Numbered from the stretch's first letter, positions 52,761 through 61,465 are shown. The stretch: DNA of 64,000 nt from Tritonibacter horizontis (GCF_001518015.1 NZ_LPUY01000060.1:1-64000), one strand, 5' to 3'. The notes: generated by a model not told the origin, from the letters alone. Translations and numbers: made by a program.

Positions 52761-53912
52761 TCAGAGCGTGTTTTGCGAACCCAAGATTGCCGTGACCTGA
52801 CTGGACAGCACACCGCCGTTCCCATGCGCCAGCGCCAGGTCGACATCCTTCAACTGAATGCCGGGAGCATCACCACGGATCTGCCGCGCCGCCTCGATCA
52901 CGGTGAAAATGCCATACATGCCGGGATGCACACAGGACAAACCCCCGCCATTGGTATTCACCGGCAAGACCCCGCCCGGCGCGATGCGCCCGCCCTCGAC
53001 AAAGGCACCGCCCTCGCCCTTGGCACAAAAGCCGAGATCTTCCAGAAATAGGATCGTATTGATAGTGAACGCATCGTAAAGCTCGACCGCCTGAATGTCC
53101 GAAGGCGACACGCCCGCCGCGGCAAAGGCGCGTGCGCCCGACTCGCGGGCGGCGGTCACGGTGAAATCCTTCATCTGCGATATTTGCCGGTGCGAGCTTT
53201 CCGCCGCGCTGCCCAAAACGTAAACCGGGGCCTTAGGGAAGTCCCTGGCACGGTCGGCGCGAACCATCACGATCGCCCCGCCGCCATCGGTGACAAGACA
53301 ACAATCGCGCACAGTCAACGGATCGCCCACCATACGCGCGCCCAAAACATCCGCGCGGCTGAGCGGGCCGCGCTCGAATGCCTCGGGGTTGTGCTGCGCC
53401 CAGGCCCGCGCGGCCACGGCCACATCGGCCAGCTGTTCGCGGGTGGTGCCAAATTCATGCATGTGCCGTGCCGCCGCCATCGCATAGGCGGAAATCGGAT
53501 ATCGCGGATTATAGGGCGCCTCATAGGCGGGCGGGCGCGAGGCCGTCACCAGCCTGCCCGACGCGGTGCGCTGGTTGGAGCCATAAACAATCAGCGCCAC
53601 ATCACACAGGCCAGCCTCCAGCGCCATTGTGGCGGAGGTCAGGTAATTCACGAAGGACGACCCGCCCGTCATGGTGCCGTCGATGAACCTGGGCTGAATG
53701 CCCAGATATTCGGCCGCCATAAGGGCAGGCATGCTGTCTTCCATCATGGTGCAGAGCAGACCGTCCACATCGGACAGCTTCAGCCCCGCATCGCCAAGTG
53801 CCGCAAGCGCGGATTGCGCCATGACATCATAGGCCGTCAGCCCATGCGCCTCGCCGAAACCCGCGTGCCCGGTTCCCACAATGGCGGATTTTCCCCGAAG
53901 TTTGGTGGTCAT
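52761..53912 (-). CDS. thiolase-fold lipid-transfer-type protein (possible retro-aldolase)
   Basis: A 383-residue thiolase-superfamily protein. At the position of the nucleophilic cysteine it reads IDGTMTGGSSFVNYLTSATMAL, with no Cys. The second region is NTNGGGLSCVHPGMYGIF and the end is DLALAHGNGGVLSSQVTAILG. This fits SCP-x/Ltp-type proteins. Its start lies three bases after the stop of a DUF35 gene; Ltp2 and a DUF35 domain form the aldolase that removes the last side-chain unit of steroids. A non-thiolase aldolase is therefore the preferred inference, not a proof. Confidence 0.85.
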   Translation of the reverse strand: MTTKLRGKSAIVGTGHAGFGEAHGLTAYDVMAQSALAALGDAGLKLSDVDGLLCTMMEDSMPALMAAEYLGIQPRFIDGTMTGGSSFVNYLTSATMALEAGLCDVALIVYGSNQRTASGRLVTASRPPAYEAPYNPRYPISAYAMAAARHMHEFGTTREQLADVAVAARAWAQHNPEAFERGPLSRADVLGARMVGDPLTVRDCCLVTDGGGAIVMVRADRARDFPKAPVYVLGSAAESSHRQISQMKDFTVTAARESGARAFAAAGVSPSDIQAVELYDAFTINTILFLEDLGFCAKGEGGAFVEGGRIAPGGVLPVNTNGGGLSCVHPGMYGIFTVIEAARQIRGDAPGIQLKDVDLALAHGNGGVLSSQVTAILGSQNTL

Positions 53913-53915
53913 GGC

Positions 53916-54317
53916 CTATACCTCCGCCGGTTTGAACAACACGGCCGGTTGGCCCTCGGCCCCGCCCACGAAGGCGGTCACGGCCATGTCGATGACAATG
54001 TCACCGGGGGCAATGCCCTCGACCCGGCTCATCATACGAACGCCTTCCTCCAGTTCCACCACGCACACGTTATAGTCGCCGCCGCGCTCGGGCTTCTGAC
54101 GCACGACAGTGGTGGTGTGGACCCGGCCCTTGCCGCTGGCGGGATGCCAAGAGATCGCGGTCCCATGGCAGTGCGGACACAGGACCCTTGGAAAGAAATG
54201 ATAGGCTCCGCAATCATCGCACCTGGGCAGCATGATCTCCCCGTTTGTCAGCGCGCGTTGGAATATCTGGTCTGGTCCTGTGGCGTCCGGCACCGGCATT
54301 CTCCTCAAATGGTCCAT
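53916..54317 (-). CDS. DUF35 (zinc-ribbon / OB-fold) acyl-CoA-binding partner
   Basis: A 133-residue DUF35 protein: zinc ribbon LPRCDDCGAYHFFPRVLCPHCHG with four cysteines, then an OB-fold (GKGRVHTTTVVRQKPERGGDYNVCVVELEEGVRMMSRV). These partners stabilise thiolase-like or MaoC-like enzymes. It is the first gene of the leftward unit from the divergent promoter at operator site 4, and is followed at once by the thiolase-like gene. The start could also be the ATG at residue 7 (54299). Confidence 0.9.
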   Translation of the reverse strand: MDHLRRMPVPDATGPDQIFQRALTNGEIMLPRCDDCGAYHFFPRVLCPHCHGTAISWHPASGKGRVHTTTVVRQKPERGGDYNVCVVELEEGVRMMSRVEGIAPGDIVIDMAVTAFVGGAEGQPAVLFKPAEV

Positions 54318-54343
54318 TCCTGGTTAATCGTATTGATAATATT

Positions 54344-54359
54344 TCTAACAGCTGTTAGA
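54344..54359. promoter_or_regulatory. operator site 4 in the divergent promoter region
   Basis: TCTAAC-AGCT-GTTAGA lies between the divergent DUF35 and CoA-transferase genes. TTGATA (54333-54338) with TAGATT (54356-54361) could serve the plus gene. A TTGACA on the minus strand (54368-54363) could serve the other. One bound repressor would then control both. Confidence 0.8.
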
Positions 54360-54395
54360 TTTTGTCAATCCCATAGGTTCACTTGAGAGAACGCC

Positions 54396-55562
54396 ATGTC
54401 AGATTCAAGTTCAGCCCCCCTTTCCGGCAAGCTCGTCATCGCGCTCGAACAGGCGGTGGCGGCGCCCTTTTGCTCTTCGCGGCTTGCCGATGCCGGTGCG
54501 CGGGTGATCAAGGTCGAACGCAAGGGCGTGGGCGATTTCGCGCGCGCCTATGATACTGCCGCCAACGGCGAAGGCGCCTATTTTACATGGCTAAACCGGG
54601 GCAAGGAATCGGTCGCACTGGATATCAAAGCAGCAGAAGATCGCGATATCCTGCTGAAAATGCTGGAAAACGCGGATGTGTTCATTCAAAATCTTTTGCC
54701 GGGCGCCCTGGCAAAGCTGGGTCTGGATTCCGCGAGTCTGCGAGAGAGGTTCCCGCGTCTCGTGACTTGCGACATCACCGGATACGGCGAAGACGGCCCG
54801 ATGCGCAACGCCAAGGCCTATGACCTTCTGGTGCAATGCGAAAGCGGCCTGGCATCGGTGACCGGCACGCCGGACGGGCCGGGGCGGGTTGGCGTGTCGG
54901 TCTGCGACATCGCCACGGGCATGACAGCCCATGCCGGGATCTGCGAAGCGCTGATCGGGCGTGAGCGCACCGGCAAAGGTAGCGGCGTTTCGGTGGCCAT
55001 GTTCGACGTGATGGCCGACTGGATGTCGGTTCCGCTGCTCTATCACGACTATCTTGGCAAACCGACGCCCCGCGTCGGTCTGAACCACACGGTGATCTGC
55101 CCCTACGGCGCCTATGAGTGCAAGGACGGTCAGCTTGTCGTCATTACCGTGCAGCACAGCGGCGAATGGCAACGGTTCTGTGAACACATACTGGGCGATG
55201 CAACTCTGGCAGCCGACCCCCGGTTTCATGACAACACGGCGCGAATTGACAACAAGCCCGCGCTCGAAGCGCTCATCAAGACCGTGTTCGCCTCGCATGA
55301 CCGCGTCGAGATGCTGAAGAGGCTCGATGCTGCGGGCATTGCATTCGCGGCAGTCAACGACGTGGCCTCCCTGTCCGACCACCCCCAGCTCGACCGGTCC
55401 GTCATCAGCACGCCCTCTGGCGAAATCAACGTCCCTGCGCCCCCGATCCGGCGCAGCGCCGGAGAGACGACACTTGGCCCTTGCCCTGCTTTTGACGCGG
55501 ACGGCAAAGCCATCCGCGCCGAGTTCGACCCTCGTCATAGAACAGGATACACGCATAAATGA
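54396..55562 (+). CDS. CaiB/BaiF (family III) CoA-transferase 3
   Basis: A 388-residue CoA-transferase: LVIALEQAVAAPFCSSRLADAGARVIKVERKG, and a catalytic aspartate in VGVSVCDIATGMTAHAGICEALIG. It starts 37 bases after operator site 4 and overlaps CoA-transferase 4 by four bases (ATGA). Four CoA-transferases in one window suggest that several acids in the pathway are activated by CoA exchange. Confidence 0.9.
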   Translation: MSDSSSAPLSGKLVIALEQAVAAPFCSSRLADAGARVIKVERKGVGDFARAYDTAANGEGAYFTWLNRGKESVALDIKAAEDRDILLKMLENADVFIQNLLPGALAKLGLDSASLRERFPRLVTCDITGYGEDGPMRNAKAYDLLVQCESGLASVTGTPDGPGRVGVSVCDIATGMTAHAGICEALIGRERTGKGSGVSVAMFDVMADWMSVPLLYHDYLGKPTPRVGLNHTVICPYGAYECKDGQLVVITVQHSGEWQRFCEHILGDATLAADPRFHDNTARIDNKPALEALIKTVFASHDRVEMLKRLDAAGIAFAAVNDVASLSDHPQLDRSVISTPSGEINVPAPPIRRSAGETTLGPCPAFDADGKAIRAEFDPRHRTGYTHK

Positions 55563-56725
55563 CCGCTGCGCAGAAACCCGCGATCCTTGATGGCGTGAAG
55601 ATTGTCGATCTTACTTCTGTGGTTTTCGGTCCTTTGGCCACGCAAATGCTGGGCGATCTGGGGGCCGATGTGATCAAGGTGGAAGGCCCCGAGGGAGATC
55701 TTTTGCGCCAGGTCCAGCCGTCCCGCAACAAGCTGATGGGGGCCGCCTTTCTGGCGACCAACCGCAACAAGCGCAGCGTTGTGCTCGACCTGAAAACGCA
55801 ATCCGGCCGCGACCGGCTGCGCAAACTGCTCTCCGATGCCGATGTAATGATTTCAAGCATCCGGCCCGCGGCGCTTGCGCGCCTGTCGCTTGATCCCCAA
55901 ACCCTGCGCCACGAAAACCCAAACCTGATCACGGTATCTGTCACTGGGTTCGGGCAGGACGGGCCCTATGCCGCCAAGCCCGCGTTTGACGATTCCGTCC
56001 AGTCGGTTTCGGGCCTGGCCAGCTTGGCAACATTGCGCGACCCCAAGGCTCCGCCTGCTTATGCTCCGACGATCCTCGCCGACAAGCTTGGTGGCGTGAC
56101 AGCCGCTTATGCCGTCATGGCGGCCCTGTTCCACCGCGAGCACACGGGTGAAGCCCAGCATGTCGAAGTCCCGATGTTCGAGACCCTGGCATCGTTTCTA
56201 ATGGTCGAACATTTGGATGGCGCCACCTTCGAAGAAAGCCCGAAGGATTTCGGCTATGCAAGGATGCTGGTTCCGCACAGGCGCCCGGTTCGGACGGCGG
56301 ACGGCTATATCACAATTCTGCCCTACACCAACGTGCAGTGGGCGCGCTTCTTCAAGGCGGTCGGACGCGATGAGATGATCGACCACGTTTGGGTCACTGA
56401 CATGGATGCGCGCAGCCGCAACATCGGCGCGGTCTACGACATGGTGGCGCAGATTGCGTTGACCCGGACAACGGATGACTGGCTTGCCCTGATGGAGGAC
56501 GCCGACATCCCCGCCATGCCGGTGAATAACCTGTCGGATTTGCCGAACGACCCCCACCTTGTCGCGACCGGGTTTTTTCAGCAGATGGATCACCCGAGCG
56601 AAGGTGCCATCTGGACGACACGCCCGCCGATCCGGTTCTCGGCGACACCGGCGCGACATGACCACCGCCCTGCCCCCCGGCTGGGGGAGCACGACGAAGA
56701 GATATTCGGGCCGGGTGAAAAATAA
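55559..56725 (+). CDS. CaiB/BaiF (family III) CoA-transferase 4
   Basis: A 388-residue CoA-transferase: GVKIVDLTSVVFGPLATQMLGDLGADVIKVEGPEGDLLRQ, and an aspartate in YAPTILADKLGGVTAAYAVMAAL. It is only distantly similar to number 3 beside it, so it is not a recent duplicate. It converges on an acyl-CoA dehydrogenase with an 18-base gap. The two overlapping CoA-transferases may form a heteromer, as some family III enzymes do. Confidence 0.9.
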   Translation: MTAAQKPAILDGVKIVDLTSVVFGPLATQMLGDLGADVIKVEGPEGDLLRQVQPSRNKLMGAAFLATNRNKRSVVLDLKTQSGRDRLRKLLSDADVMISSIRPAALARLSLDPQTLRHENPNLITVSVTGFGQDGPYAAKPAFDDSVQSVSGLASLATLRDPKAPPAYAPTILADKLGGVTAAYAVMAALFHREHTGEAQHVEVPMFETLASFLMVEHLDGATFEESPKDFGYARMLVPHRRPVRTADGYITILPYTNVQWARFFKAVGRDEMIDHVWVTDMDARSRNIGAVYDMVAQIALTRTTDDWLALMEDADIPAMPVNNLSDLPNDPHLVATGFFQQMDHPSEGAIWTTRPPIRFSATPARHDHRPAPRLGEHDEEIFGPGEK

Positions 56726-56743
56726 CCCCCTGCACCGGACGGA

Positions 56744-57913
56744 TCAAACATCCAGCGAACGTGCGATCAGTTCCTTCATTATTTCGTTGGTGCCGCCATA
56801 GATCATCTGGACCCGGCTGTCGGCATAAAGGCGCGCGATCGGGTATTCCATCATGAAGCCATAACCGCCGTGCAGTTGAAGGCATTCATGCATGACCTCG
56901 TTTTGCATTTGGCTGCCCCACCATTTCGCCATCGAGGCCGTGGCCGCATCAAGTTCGCCGGTTTCGAGACGCGCGAGCCCGTCATTGACGAAGGAGCGCA
57001 GCAATTCGGCCTTGGTCTTGCATTCCGCCAATTTGAAGCGTGTGTTCTGGAAATCCATGATCCGCTTGCCGAATGCTTTGCGGTCCTGAACATATTTCAC
57101 AGTTTCAGCGATGGCAAAGTCAATGAACCCAAGCGCGGTAACGCCGATCATCAGCCGCTCCCATGGCAGCTGCTTCATCAACTGGTAGAAACCCTGCCCC
57201 TCTTCTGGGCCAAGCAGGTTCGCCGTCGGCACGCGCACATCCTCGAAGAACAGCTCGGCCGTATCCGATCCCTTCATGCCCAACTTCTTCAGGTTCCGTC
57301 CCCTACGAAACCCTACGGCGTCCTCGGTTTCCAGAACGATCAGCGAAACGCCCTTTGCGCCAGCGCTGCGGTCGGTCTTTGCCACGACGACTACCAGATC
57401 GGCTGTATGTCCGTTGGTGATAAAGATCTTCGAGCCGTTGATCTTGTAATGGTTGCCATCCTTTTCCGCATGGGTCTGGACGTTCTGGAGGTCAGAGCCC
57501 GTTCCCGGCTCGGTCATCGCGATGGCCGCGACACTGTCGCCGCTGACTAGCTTCGGCAACCACTTTTTCTTTTGTTCTTCGCTGCCATAGGCGTAGATAT
57601 AGTGGATTACGATGGACTGGATGCCATAGCCCCAACCCGTATCACCGGTGCGTCCCTGCTCATAAACGGTAATCGCATCGAACCCGATGCCGCCACCGAA
57701 CCCGCCATATTCTTCGGAAATCGAGCCGCCCATGACACCCTGTTGACCGACTGTTTTCCAGAAGTCTCGGTCGACAATGCCCTGCTCCGCCCATTTTTCA
57801 ATGTTTGGAGCCATTTCGGCATCAAAAAGCTTGCGTGTGCTATTCGCGAACATCTTGTGTTCTTCCGAAGCCCAGGCCGAACTATTCGTGATCAGAGACA
57901 AATTGGAGTCCAT
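56744..57913 (-). CDS. acyl-CoA dehydrogenase with promoter region displaced by IS3
   Basis: A 389-residue acyl-CoA dehydrogenase: MTEPGTGSDLQNVQTHAEKDGNHYKINGSKIFITNGH, WERLMIGVTALGFIDFAIAETVKYV, and QLHGGYGFMMEYPIARLYADSRVQMIYGGTNEIMKELIA with the GGTNEI end, so a self-sufficient enzyme. The start at 57913 matches family length; the frame continues into an IS3 whose end is only about 19 bases upstream. The native promoter and ribosome site are therefore cut off, and expression must come from IS DNA or not at all. Confidence 0.88.
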   Translation of the reverse strand: MDSNLSLITNSSAWASEEHKMFANSTRKLFDAEMAPNIEKWAEQGIVDRDFWKTVGQQGVMGGSISEEYGGFGGGIGFDAITVYEQGRTGDTGWGYGIQSIVIHYIYAYGSEEQKKKWLPKLVSGDSVAAIAMTEPGTGSDLQNVQTHAEKDGNHYKINGSKIFITNGHTADLVVVVAKTDRSAGAKGVSLIVLETEDAVGFRRGRNLKKLGMKGSDTAELFFEDVRVPTANLLGPEEGQGFYQLMKQLPWERLMIGVTALGFIDFAIAETVKYVQDRKAFGKRIMDFQNTRFKLAECKTKAELLRSFVNDGLARLETGELDAATASMAKWWGSQMQNEVMHECLQLHGGYGFMMEYPIARLYADSRVQMIYGGTNEIMKELIARSLDV

Positions 57914-58013
57914 TCTTAAGGTTGGTAGAGATGGTTCGGGAAATCTGAACGGGTGAGTTAGGTGGATTTTCCGCTCCCGATCCGGCAGCGATGCCGGGAA
58001 GAAGGAGCGAAAG

Positions 58014-58270
58014 ATGGCAAGACGTCCGAGAAGAAACCACAGCGCCGCGTTCAAGGCGAAGGTCGCATTGGCGGCACTGAAAGGCGACAAGACGATGAGC
58101 GAGCTGGCGACGCAGTTCGACCTGCATCCGAACCAGATCAAGCAGTGGAAGGACCAGTTGCTAGAAGGCGTTGCCGATGTGTTCGATGACAAGCCGAAGA
58201 GCAAGGAGCCAGAGATCGACATCACCTCCCTGCACGCGAAGATCGGCCAACTGACATTGGAGAACGATTT
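58014..58270 (+). pseudogene. IS3 OrfA, interrupted
   Basis: It begins MARRPRRNHSAAFKAKVALAALKGDKTMSELATQFDLHPNQIKQWKDQLLEG (helix-turn-helix) and runs to the leucine zipper at IGQLTLEND. IS110 DNA then begins. The missing end (LEGALAKAGLLPSAKK) is found at about 59751-59803, just before OrfB, confirming an insertion rather than a deletion. Confidence 0.85.
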
Positions 58271-58566
58271 ATATGAGGAAAGTTTTGTCAACAGGCGCGC
58301 AGATGCCGGTCGCTGCGCTTTTGCTCAGCGTTTCCATGTCTCGGTTCCGGGCGGATCGATTGCTGCGTGAAGATCATGCGGGGTCGCCCGCATCCCCTTA
58401 TATCCGGTAGCTCCATGACGGCTGACCACAATCTTGCATTCACACGAACGGATCGGGGACGGGTTCACACTTTTTGCCGGCGCTCGAAGGATACGCCAAT
58501 CGTTGACACGACGCCCGTCATCCCGCCCTCAGGTCTCTGGCCGGAGACCTGAAGCTCTGAAGTTGA

Positions 58567-59679
58567 TCAGGTTGCCTTGGCCGACAGTCTTGCGCCCTCA
58601 GGCAAGGCGCCGGTTTCCACATACCGCCACAAGGCGATTGCCAATTTACGCGCCAAAGCGATCAGCATGATCCTGCGGATGCGCGCTCCCTGGCCCTGCG
58701 TCCGCTGAATGTACCAGCGCGCCAAGGTCGTATGCGGCTGATACTTCAGCCACAGCCATGCGATCTCGATCAAGATGCGTCGCGCCCAGGAGTTACCCGC
58801 CTTGGAGATGCCTTGGCACTTGATCACGGTGCCACTGTCATAAGCGCTTGGCGTCAGCCCCAGATACGATGCGAGGTGCCGTCGCGACGAGAATGATCGG
58901 GCAAAAATCTCGCGAGCAAGTATAGCAGAAGCCGCTCCGCCAATGCCCTGCAGCCGACAAAGATCGAGCCGTTTCTGCTCGATGGCAGGCGACTGCGCAT
59001 CAGCCGTGTCCCGCTCTTTCTCCACCAGGCGTAACTGGTCCTCGACCATGACCAATCGCGCATATTCTCTTTCCAGTTCCGCCCGTAGCCGCGGTGGTAT
59101 CGGGAGCCCTTCCGCCGTTCTGAGTTCATTGAAATCTATGCGCGTCCGGCGCAAGCGGGGCTCCACATTCCGAATGCCTTGGGCGAACAGGAGACCCTTG
59201 ATACGGTTCACGTGTGCCGTTCGCTCGTGAATGAGCCTATCGCGCTCGCGATGCGATCGCCGGGCGTCCTCTTCTTCAACGGTCAAAACGCGAACCTGCG
59301 CACAGACGTGTCTTTCACCCCGATAGAAAGCGGCCAACGCGCGAAGCATCGCCAAGGCGTCAATGCGATCCGTCTTGACCCGCCTGGCCCGGCGATTGAC
59401 CTGCAGACTTGCCGGATCAAGGACGCGGACATCATAGCCTTCTGCCTGTAGGAACCGCGCCAGCCAGAACCCGTCATGACCAGCCTCGAAACAGAGAACC
59501 ATATCCTTGGCATCTGAAGTTCTTCGTAGTCGGGCGAGCAAACCCGACGTATCGCCACCGGTCAGCCGATAGATGGAAGGCTTGTCTCGATCAGGCCTGG
59601 CGACACCGATAACCCAGCTGCGCTTGCTCAGTTCAATCGCGACAAATGTCTTCGGTTCGATAGTATGGTCATGGTCCAT
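58567..59679 (-). CDS. IS110 family transposase
   Basis: A 370-residue IS110 transposase. The N-terminal DEDD RuvC-like domain has FVAIELSKRSWVIG, FEAGHDGFWLARFLQAEGYDVRVLDPASLQVNRRARRVKTDRIDAL, and the C-terminal serine-containing domain has IGGAASAILAREI, FSSRRHLASYLGLTP and KCQGISKAGNSWARRILIEIAW. It lies inside the IS3 OrfA, between about 58270 and 59750. IS110 elements insert at specific sequences, often using a structured RNA from their ends. The gene looks intact. Confidence 0.93.
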   Translation of the reverse strand: MDHDHTIEPKTFVAIELSKRSWVIGVARPDRDKPSIYRLTGGDTSGLLARLRRTSDAKDMVLCFEAGHDGFWLARFLQAEGYDVRVLDPASLQVNRRARRVKTDRIDALAMLRALAAFYRGERHVCAQVRVLTVEEEDARRSHRERDRLIHERTAHVNRIKGLLFAQGIRNVEPRLRRTRIDFNELRTAEGLPIPPRLRAELEREYARLVMVEDQLRLVEKERDTADAQSPAIEQKRLDLCRLQGIGGAASAILAREIFARSFSSRRHLASYLGLTPSAYDSGTVIKCQGISKAGNSWARRILIEIAWLWLKYQPHTTLARWYIQRTQGQGARIRRIMLIALARKLAIALWRYVETGALPEGARLSAKAT

Positions 59680-59799
59680 GAATTGGTCTCCCGCAAAAAA
59701 GTAGATGCGGACAGGCTAACCAAACAGCGCGTTCCGCCCTCATAGGATCTTTTTAGAGGGAGCGCTCGCCAAGGCCGGTCTGTTGCCGAGCGCAAAGAA

Positions 59800-60629
59800 A
59801 TGACGGATCGAAACCACAAGCTGAGCTTGACCCGGCAGGCCGAGCTTCTCGGGATCAGCCGGGGCAGCCTCTACTACGAGCCTCGCCCGGTTAGCGAGGA
59901 CGATCTGCGGCTGATGCGCCGGATCGACAAGTTGCACATGGAGTTTCCCTTCGCGGGCAGCCGAATGATGAAAGGCCTGCTTCGGCAGGAAGGATTCAGC
60001 GCCGGTCGGCTCCATGTCGCCACACTGATGAAGCAGATGGGCATCGAAGCCTTGTATCGGAAGCCGAACACTTCGAAACCGGCACCCGGTCACAAGATCT
60101 ATCCATACCTTCTCCGAAAGCTCGCGGTGACCCGGCCCAACCAGGTCTGGGCGATGGACATCACCTATATCCCCATGGCTCGAGGCTTCGTCTATCTGAC
60201 GGCGGTCCTGGACTGGTTTAGCCGCAAGGTGCTGGCGTGGCGGCTCTCGGTCACGCTCGAGACAGAGCCATGCCTCGATGCTCTGAAAGAGGCGATGGCC
60301 AGATACGGCAAGCCGGAGATCATGAATACGGACAGGGCAGCCAGTTCACGTCCATCGACTTCATCAAAGCGCTGAAGGCTGCCGAGATACAGATCAGCAT
60401 GGATGGAAAAGGCGCTTGGCGCGACAATGTCTTCGTCGAGCGGCTATGGCGGACGATCAAATACGAAGAGGTGTGCCTGCACGCCTATGACAGCGTCTCG
60501 GCCGCCCGCTTGGGCATCGCTCGATACATCGCCTTCTACAACACCCGTAGACCGCATTCATCTCTGGACGGGCAAACACCCGATCAGGCATATCTCAACC
60601 CGCCCAGGCCAATCCCGGTCGCGGCATAA
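59800..60629 (+). pseudogene. IS3 OrfB transposase with a one-base deletion
   Basis: The first frame (59800-60375) has LTRQAELLGISRGSLYYEPRP, VWAMDITYIPMARGFVYLTAVLDWFSRKVLAW, and stops after PEIMNTDRAASSRPSTSS. The second frame continues QFTSIDFIKALKAAEIQISMDGKGAWRDNVFVERLWRTIKYEEV. One C is missing near 60333 (GACAGGG for GACCAGGG). The DDE residues are all there but in two frames. Confidence 0.88.
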
Positions 60630-60685
60630 CTGAGCGGAAGATCCACTTAGAAAACGGCTCCAAACTGTTCAGACAAACCGAGCCA

Positions 60686-60859
60686 CCTCTCCTCCTCGCC
60701 GCCATCATCATTTACTGGAACACCAAACATCTCGGTCACGCTGTCGATAGTCGCCACAGTGATGGTTTGGACTGCTCAGCAAACCTTCTGGCGCATATCT
60801 CACCCCTCGGGTGGGCGCACATCCTTCTCACCGGCGAATACAGGTGGCCCAAAAGATGA
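60686..60859 (+). pseudogene. tnpA: Tn3 TnpA C-terminal fragment
   Basis: These 57 codons begin directly at the IS3 right end and read LLLAAIIIYWNTKHLGHAV, then ANLLAHISPLGWAHILLTGEYRWPKR and stop. This is the well-conserved end of Tn3-family TnpA. It is too short for the usual gene callers. Together with the piece at 43552-44389 it makes up the two ends of one transposase. Confidence 0.88.
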
Positions 60860-60868
60860 CCAAACGGC

Positions 60869-60911
60869 CTTAGCGTAGGATTCTGCACTCTCCGGCATCA
60901 GACCCCGACAA
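60869..60911 (+). repeat. Tn3 terminal inverted repeat (transposase end) and GACAA target duplication
   Basis: The 38 bp at 60869-60906 are identical to 45117-45154 and lie in the same orientation, outer end to the right. GACAA (60907-60911) follows, the reverse complement of the TTGTC flanking the other end. Confidence 0.9.
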
Positions 60912-60923
60912 CCGCAGAAACGG

Positions 60924-61367
60924 AGTAAGCATCCGGCGAGAGCCGCGGCTACGCGGCCTTGATAGCTTCAACTTCAGCCTTCCAGTGCCACAGGAGCAGC
61001 TCATGCACGCGCGAGACTGTGATGTTTGGAAGGCGGGCAAGCACATCCGCCATCCATGCTTGGGGGTGCTGAAGTAGTCGATGGCTTTGGCGACGCCGTT
61101 GTGTTTCGACCGCTTGCCGCGCTCAGCGATCAATCAGCTGCGCAGACCTTTGACCGATGGGCGTGATCATTCATGTCGCGCGGCCAAACGTGTGCCTGCG
61201 TCCTTGCCATTGATTTCACGCTCAATATCGAAGATCGCGTCGATCCGATTCTCCGCTGTTTGCAACCTCGAATCAGAAGTCAACGGATTATAGCGTATTG
61301 CATCCAATCGGAATCGAGCATTCATAGGTCGGGGTGAGGCAGCGTTTGCGGAGCACAACGCGTTCAC
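60924..61367 (-). pseudogene. IS66 TnpC remnants
   Basis: The minus strand carries pieces of TnpC in order but with gaps and frame changes: IDAIFDIEREINGKDAGTRLAARHE (about 61245-61170), NGVAKAIDYF (about 61100-61070), and AWMADVLARLPNITVSRVHELLLWHWKAE (about 61055-60970). An IS66-type end GTAAGC lies at 60924 (plus strand). It is an old, decayed element beside the Tn3 target site. Confidence 0.65.
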
Positions 61368-61465
61368 CCCGGCCGATGAATACTATTTGATGCAACACGC
61401 TCTAGGGAATCCTGAACGTCAACAGCCCGTAGTCAGCAATTGAATCCTTTACAAGAGACGACCTA

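Larger units (their letters stand above)
57932..60685 (+). mobile_element. IS3 family element split by an IS110
   Basis: Imperfect inverted ends TGGTTCGGGAAATCTGAAC (57932) and the complement of TGGCTCGGTTTGTCTGAAC (to 60685) bound the element. OrfA (from 58014) is interrupted at about 58270 by IS110 DNA and resumes near 59751; OrfB follows with a one-base deletion. It therefore cannot move on its own. Its right end sits directly in a Tn3 tnpA fragment. Confidence 0.8.

Noticed and set aside
58014-58370. Intact IS3 OrfA of 118 residues
   Set aside because: The last 30 or so codons are IS110 end DNA read in frame; the true OrfA end is found after the IS110.
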